Positions 59,713-64,000 of a DNA stretch of 64,000 nucleotides are shown here, in pieces. The position numbers were made by a program, and so were the translations under genes. The notes beneath the pieces were generated by a model. The model worked only from the letters and a program-made list of their open reading frames with translations, made no database searches and had not been told where the DNA came from. Source of the stretch: Micromonospora vinacea (lineage in GTDB: Bacteria > Actinomycetota > Actinomycetes > Mycobacteriales > Micromonosporaceae); contig NZ_JADOTY010000001.1 in NCBI RefSeq assembly GCF_015751785.1, positions 186,001 to 250,000 on the forward strand, given 5' to 3'. Numbering within the stretch: position 1 is the stretch's first letter; each line of letters starts with the position of its first letter.

Positions 59713-60315
59713 TCAGAATGCCTGCTCGATGGCGGACCGCAGCGACTGCTTGTAGGAGTTGCTGGTCTCGGTGGCCCCGGAGACGGTGTTGAGGCTGGCG
59801 TTCTGCTTCTGCACCACCTGGCCGCCACTGCCGTCGTAGGAGTTGCGGACGTCGCCACTGTGGATGTCGGACTCACCGCCGCTGGGCAGCGACAGCGCGA
59901 CGGCCTCGACGATCCGGTTACCCGAGACGACAATCTGCACCTGCACGTACCCGTACTCGTTCTGGAAGCCGTTGCCGGTGACCCGGCGGGTGGTCGACTG
60001 GGGCGCCTTGGTGGTGGTCCGCGGAGCGCTGGGGGCCTTCGTCGTCCTGGTGCCCGACGGGCGGGCGGTGGTCTTGCCGGGCTTGGGCGACGTTGACGGC
60101 TTGGCGCTTCCCGACGACGTCGGCGCTGCGCCCGCCGGGTCGGTGCCCGGCGCACCCGCTGCGGTGCCGGGATCGGTGCCCGGCCCGGAGGGGTTGACCG
60201 GCTGGGCGGTCGGCAGGTTCTGGGCGACCTGGCTGGTGCTCGGCGAGCCCTTGAACACCACAAGCGCGGTGGTGCTGGCGGCCAGGCCGGTGATCGCGAG
60301 GAGCGCGCGACGCAT
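59713..60315 (-). CDS. FMN-binding-domain protein (flavinylation target)
   Basis: 200 residues. N-terminal signal/anchor (MRRALLAITGLAASTTALVVF), a Pro/Thr/Ser/Lys-rich linker (about 35-112), then an FMN-binding domain at 113-200. Near its end NTVSGATETS carries the S/D-G-A-T flavinylation motif; the acceptor is Thr182. The protein sits outside the membrane and passes electrons via covalent FMN. The next gene, apbE, starts just after its stop. Confidence 0.93.
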   Translation of the reverse strand: MRRALLAITGLAASTTALVVFKGSPSTSQVAQNLPTAQPVNPSGPGTDPGTAAGAPGTDPAGAAPTSSGSAKPSTSPKPGKTTARPSGTRTTKAPSAPRTTTKAPQSTTRRVTGNGFQNEYGYVQVQIVVSGNRIVEAVALSLPSGGESDIHSGDVRNSYDGSGGQVVQKQNASLNTVSGATETSNSYKQSLRSAIEQAF

Positions 60316-60328
60316 GGGGATGCCCTTC

Positions 60329-61747
60329 CTACAGCTCGAACGTGGCCAGGTGGATCTGCCGTCGGGGCACGCCGGCCCGCCGCAGCGCCCGCACCGACTG
60401 TTCCACCAAACCGGGTGGCCCGCACAGGTAGACGTCGCGCCGCGCCACGTCGGGCACCAGTTGCCGCAACCCGTCCGGGCTCATCAGTTGGCGGGGGCCG
60501 GGGTCGTCGCGGGAGCCGATGACGTACCAGACGGAGGTGTCGCGTTCCTGGGCCAGCCAGTCCAACTCGCGGCTGAGCAGCACGTCGGCCGGTGTCCGGG
60601 CCCGGTAGATCAGCGCCGCGCCCGGCGGCAACTCCTCCAGCATGGCCCGGATCGGCGTGATGCCGCTGCCGCCGGCGATCAGCAGCGCCCGCTCGCGGAG
60701 CCGGTGCGCGGCGGTGAAGGTGCCCGACGGGCCTTCGGCCCAGACCCGGGTGCCCGGTTCCAGGTCGCGCAGGTCGGCGGTGTGGGTGCCGACCACCTTG
60801 ACGGTGACCCGCAGCCAGCGGCCGTTGGCCGCGGCGGAGACGGAGAACGGGTGCGACTGCCACCAGCAGCCCCGGGTGAGGAACCGCCAGCGGAAGTGTT
60901 GGCCGCCGAGCATCGCCAGCCGGCCGAGCCGCTCACCCGTGAGATAGATGGAGATGGTGTCGGGGCTCTCGGCGACCACGTCGGCGACCCGCAGCTTGTA
61001 GCGCAGGTTGAACACCAGCGGCGCGATCACACGACCCCAGAGCAGGGCGGCGACCACCAGCAGGTACAGCGCGATCCAGCCGGTTCGCACCGGGCCGGGC
61101 CGGTACAGCTGCGCGCCGTGGGTGAACTGGTGGCCGAAGCCGAGCAGTAGGACCAGGTAGCTGGACAGGTGCAGCAGGTGCCACATCTCGTACGGCAACG
61201 CCCGCCGGATCGCCCGGATGCTGCTGAACCCGACAAGCATCATGATGCCGGTGGCGACGAACGCCGAGACCATGTCCTCGTAGTCGCCGAGCAACGTGCC
61301 GACCTCGGCGAGGACCGACTGCTTACGCAGGTCGGCGTAGCCGACGAGGATCAGCGACATGTGCGCCAGCACGGTGACCAGCAGGGTGGCACCGATGTCC
61401 CGGTGCCAGCGGGCCGTCTGCTCGCCGCCGATCCACCGTTCCAGCACCGGCAGTCGGCTCATCATCAGCACCTGCACCAGCAGCAGGTAGCCGGCGACCA
61501 GGCCCGTGATCCGGCCCGCCGCGGTGACGGTGGCCGCTGTGGTCCGCAGCGATCCGGCGGGGGTGCCCAGCCACCAGGGCAGCACGCTGGCGAGCAGGCC
61601 GACCAGGAGCAGCACGCCCAGCAGCCGTCGGCCGCCGGGCCCGCGCCGGTCCGGGATCTGCGGGGGTACGGGCGCAGCCGACCGGCCGCCGTGCCGGGAC
61701 GAGGTCCCGGTACGACGGCCGGCGGCGTGGGTGTGCGAATACGTCAC
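60329..61747 (-). CDS. Ferric-reductase-like membrane flavocytochrome with FAD/NAD(P)H domain
   Basis: 472 residues. About six membrane helices (45-240) with possible haem-ligand His residues in ARWHRDIGATLLVTVLAHMS and EMWHLLHLSSYLVLLLGFGHQFTHG. Then a ferredoxin-NADP-reductase-like part: WWQSHPFSVSAA (FAD), LIAGGSGITPIRAMLEEL (NAD(P)) and VYLCGPPGLVEQSV near the end. It moves electrons from cytosolic NAD(P)H through the membrane. GTG start at 61747 overlaps the DUF1501 stop (GTGA). First of three genes with the FMN protein and ApbE. Confidence 0.92.
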   Translation of the reverse strand: MTYSHTHAAGRRTGTSSRHGGRSAAPVPPQIPDRRGPGGRRLLGVLLLVGLLASVLPWWLGTPAGSLRTTAATVTAAGRITGLVAGYLLLVQVLMMSRLPVLERWIGGEQTARWHRDIGATLLVTVLAHMSLILVGYADLRKQSVLAEVGTLLGDYEDMVSAFVATGIMMLVGFSSIRAIRRALPYEMWHLLHLSSYLVLLLGFGHQFTHGAQLYRPGPVRTGWIALYLLVVAALLWGRVIAPLVFNLRYKLRVADVVAESPDTISIYLTGERLGRLAMLGGQHFRWRFLTRGCWWQSHPFSVSAAANGRWLRVTVKVVGTHTADLRDLEPGTRVWAEGPSGTFTAAHRLRERALLIAGGSGITPIRAMLEELPPGAALIYRARTPADVLLSRELDWLAQERDTSVWYVIGSRDDPGPRQLMSPDGLRQLVPDVARRDVYLCGPPGLVEQSVRALRRAGVPRRQIHLATFEL

Positions 61748-63126
61748 GCGTACAGCTTCATCGGGGCGTACTTCTGGCGGGGGAAGACCTTGTCGACCTC
61801 CGCGTTGGTGAGCCCGAACCGGCCCTGCGCCACCGCGCCGTAGACGTTGAACATGTTGTTGTACTCCGGCACGTCACCGGAGTCCAGCTTGTCCAGGCCG
61901 TTCCAGGTGCCGAGCAGCGAACCGGCCAGCTTCTTGCCGGAGAGCACCGTGACAACGCCGCCGTGCCCGTGGTCGGTGCCGCCGGTGTTGGAGCCGACCC
62001 GACGGCCGAACTCGCTGGACACCATGATCGTCACGTCGGCGGCCTTCGGGCCGAGGTCGGTGAAGAAGGCGGCCATCGCGCTGGCCAGCTCGTTCAGCCG
62101 GCGGTACAGCTGGCCGCCCTCGCGGGTGCCCTGGTTCTCGTGGGTGTCGTAGCCGCCCATACCGACAGTGGCGACCCGCACGTTGGCGCCGCCCTTGATC
62201 AACTGGGCGAGTTGCTGGAAGGCGTTGCCGACGCCCTCGTACTTGACGCCCTCGGCGGGCTGGTACGGCTTCGCGGCGAGCTTCTGGGCGGTGGCCAGCG
62301 CGCCCATGCCCTCCTGCACGGCCTCCTCGACCGGGTGGTTGATCCCGGTGAAGAGCCCCTTGATGGCCTTCTCGGTGGCGGCGCGGAACCGCTCGTCACC
62401 GTTGAGGCGCAGGGAGCCGACGCTGTTCAGCGAGAGTGCGCCGTTGTTGCCGACCAGCGAGCGGGGCAGCGTGCTGCCGACGCCGACGCTGCGGAACGCG
62501 GTGCCCTTGCCCAGGTTGTCGACCAGACCGTCGAGCCAACCCCGGCCGCCGGTCTCGTTGGGCAGGCCGCCCAGGTTGCAGGCGTCCGCGGCCTGGAAGT
62601 GGCTGCGGGACAGCCGCTCGTCGGAGACCGCCGGGATGAAGCCCAGCTGCCCGGCCGAGAGCCACTTCTCCAGCGGCTTGAACGCGCTGGTCATCTTGAA
62701 GCCGCGGCCCAGGGCCAGCGAGTCGTTGCCGAGCAGCAGGTCGGGGCGGGCCTTGTTGAGCGTCGGGTCGTTGTCCGGCGCGACAAGGCTCAGCCCGTCC
62801 AGCCCGCCGTAGAGGAAGACGTGGATCAGGGTGCCGGTCTTGGTCGCCGCGAACGACGCCGAGGTGGTGACGAACTGGGCGGTGGCCAGCGCGGTGGCGG
62901 TGGCCGCGGCACCGGCGACGAAGGTCCGCCGGGTCACGCCCCGCCCGTCCTGCTGGGCTTCCTCCAGGTTCTCCAGGGTGCGGTACCTGTCGAACTCGGC
63001 GGCGTTCTCGGCGGCGACGATGTCCGCCTCGGCGCGCAGCAACGCCTCGGCCGGGTTGTCGGCCAGCCGTCGCACGTCGGGGCATTCGGGGTGCAGGGGG
63101 AAAGAGTTGTACACAGTCTTCTCCAT
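61744..63126 (-). CDS. DUF1501 protein, Tat-exported
   Basis: 460 residues. Twin-arginine region GVTRRTFVAGAAATATALATAQF near residues 62-85, preceded by a long N-terminus. Sulfatase/phosphatase-like fold signs: FLYGGLDGLSLVAP, SRSHFQAADACN, VGMGGYDTHENQG and SSEFGRRVGSNTGGTDHGHGG. These are the DUF1501 hallmarks. The family always pairs with DUF1800. Function unknown. ATG at 63126 (GAGG upstream) used; a GTG at 63138 overlapping the DUF1800 stop is the alternative. Confidence 0.92.
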   Translation of the reverse strand: MEKTVYNSFPLHPECPDVRRLADNPAEALLRAEADIVAAENAAEFDRYRTLENLEEAQQDGRGVTRRTFVAGAAATATALATAQFVTTSASFAATKTGTLIHVFLYGGLDGLSLVAPDNDPTLNKARPDLLLGNDSLALGRGFKMTSAFKPLEKWLSAGQLGFIPAVSDERLSRSHFQAADACNLGGLPNETGGRGWLDGLVDNLGKGTAFRSVGVGSTLPRSLVGNNGALSLNSVGSLRLNGDERFRAATEKAIKGLFTGINHPVEEAVQEGMGALATAQKLAAKPYQPAEGVKYEGVGNAFQQLAQLIKGGANVRVATVGMGGYDTHENQGTREGGQLYRRLNELASAMAAFFTDLGPKAADVTIMVSSEFGRRVGSNTGGTDHGHGGVVTVLSGKKLAGSLLGTWNGLDKLDSGDVPEYNNMFNVYGAVAQGRFGLTNAEVDKVFPRQKYAPMKLYA

Positions 63127-63134
63127 CGGGTGCC

Positions 63135-64000
63135 TCACCGGAGGTGGTGCTGGGGGGAAGCGAGGATCGCCCGCGCGACGGCGGTGATGGCCCCGTTGAA
63201 CGTGGCGTCGACCTTGGCGGTCGCCGCCACACCGGCCACGCCGAGGATGAGGTTCTTCTCCCGCGTGCTCAACTTCTGGCCCACCAGCCGCTGGGAGAGC
63301 GCGTCCACGTACGCCCCGGCCGTCGCCGGCGGCTTGGCGACCAGCTTCTCCGGCGCCGTGTACGTGAAGGTGGTGCGGTAGCCGGCGAGGATCTCGCCCG
63401 CCTCGTTCCAGCCGTTGACCATGGCACCGGCCGAGGTCCAGGCGACGTAGACGTCCGGGTAGCCGTCCGGAGTGGGCTGGCCCATCGGGTACTGGCCCAG
63501 CTCGCGCATCTTGTCGTGGATCTGGCGCAGCCCACGGGCGTACGCGGTGCGCTTGCTGTCGCCGTTGTTGTGCTTCGGCGACGCCTCCGGCGAGACGCCG
63601 AGGGCGCGGTACGTGGCGACCAGGTACTCCATCGGCCGACGCACCTTCTGGCCCACACCGGCCCAGAACTCCGAGGAGCAGAACAGCGTCATCAGGACCG
63701 GCTTGATCATGCCCTTGTTGGTGGTGTACGTCTTGGCCAGCCGGTCCACGAGGGACTTCGGCGGGGTGTCCGAGACAAACCGGGTGGCGAGGCTCTGCGC
63801 CACGTACTTCGCTGTCGACGGGTGCGTCGCGATGTAGGTGATGTACGCGTCGATCGCCGCTTCGGCCTTCTTCGGGTCGGCCGAGTTGTTCGCGTGGGTG
63901 AAGCCGAGGATCTTCACCTTGCCGACGTAGTGCTGCTCGGGGCGGAAGACGTACTTGCCCTTGTCGTCGACACCGCGGCCGGTCTGCAACATGGCGGCCT
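63135..64000 (-). CDS. DUF1800 protein (5' part beyond window)
   Basis: About 288 C-terminal residues visible: QHYVGKVKILGFTHANN, TAKYVAQSLATRFVSDTPPKSLVDRLAKTYTTNKGMIKPVLMTLFCSSEFW, VRRPMEYLVATYRALGVSP and, last, ILASPQHHLR. These are typical of DUF1800 C-termini. The partner DUF1501 gene follows. The start and any signal peptide lie right of the window. Confidence 0.9.
   Translation of the reverse strand, partial: AAMLQTGRGVDDKGKYVFRPEQHYVGKVKILGFTHANNSADPKKAEAAIDAYITYIATHPSTAKYVAQSLATRFVSDTPPKSLVDRLAKTYTTNKGMIKPVLMTLFCSSEFWAGVGQKVRRPMEYLVATYRALGVSPEASPKHNNGDSKRTAYARGLRQIHDKMRELGQYPMGQPTPDGYPDVYVAWTSAGAMVNGWNEAGEILAGYRTTFTYTAPEKLVAKPPATAGAYVDALSQRLVGQKLSTREKNLILGVAGVAATAKVDATFNGAITAVARAILASPQHHLR

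Overview
The window is about 72% G+C, carries dense GTG/ATG start codons with GGAGG-type ribosome sites, and encodes families typical of actinobacteria: a GlnE-GlnA2-NadE-PanB block, an F420-dependent NADPH reductase, XRE/DUF397 cassettes, WXG100/EspC-like proteins, an ECF42-type sigma factor, and an actinobacterial RNase P RNA. Gene style and content fit the Micromonosporaceae, most likely Micromonospora or a close relative. This is an inference from content; no database search was possible.

Layout. 1-17.9 kb is mostly conserved chromosome. It holds a partial MptA/B-like mannosyltransferase, a polytopic membrane protein, glnE, a glutamine amidotransferase, an LD-carboxypeptidase, a streptogramin-lyase-like propeller, a small secreted protein, a VOC protein with its WYL regulator, a DUF350 protein, glnA2, nadE, panB, npdG and an RNB exoribonuclease. 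18-30.7 kb is a mixed metabolic/regulatory zone: a lysine/alanine-rich histone-H1-like protein, NUDIX, PadR, AraC, GNAT, transglutaminase-like, thioredoxin-like plus epoxide hydrolase, an SDR with a divergent TetR, and an expansin-like protein. 30.7-32.2 kb is an ECF42 sigma factor coupled to a DGPF/YCII protein. 33-34.7 kb is a four-gene overlapping cassette with WXG100/EspC-like members. 35-37.7 kb is a large secreted GH31 glycosidase with two CBM-like modules. 37.8-39.9 kb is an XRE-DUF5753/DUF397 cassette with a decayed second DUF397.

The most unusual part is about 39.94-47.46 kb. It is bounded by an imperfect 47-bp direct repeat (41/47 identical), one copy of which is the 3' end of rnpB (minus strand, about 47,431-47,858). 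The interval is visibly richer in A+T than its surroundings. It contains an HNH endonuclease, a frameshifted HAD remnant, small membrane proteins, a double zinc-finger protein, a 2.28-kb IS481-type element with a small passenger gene, a stand-alone RelA/SpoT-domain protein and several unknown genes. I see no integrase. I read it as a genomic island placed at the 3' end of rnpB, with the RelA/SpoT protein its most interesting cargo.

48-64 kb returns to ordinary chromosome. It holds a TSUP exporter, an MFS pump with divergent MarR and twin operators, an SSS-family transporter with its DUF3311 partner, and an RNase H/phosphatase - zinc ribbon - NIF3 operon. A flavoprotein and an XRE-TPR regulator divergent from a prim-pol protein follow. 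The window ends in an apparent five-gene run: DUF1800 (partial), DUF1501, ferric-reductase-like membrane flavocytochrome, FMN-binding SGAT protein and ApbE flavin transferase. The last three form a coherent extracytosolic flavin electron-transfer module.

A recurring structural theme is a family of 55-86-bp GATC-containing palindromes placed in the gaps between convergent genes. Five are present and two are clearly homologous to each other.
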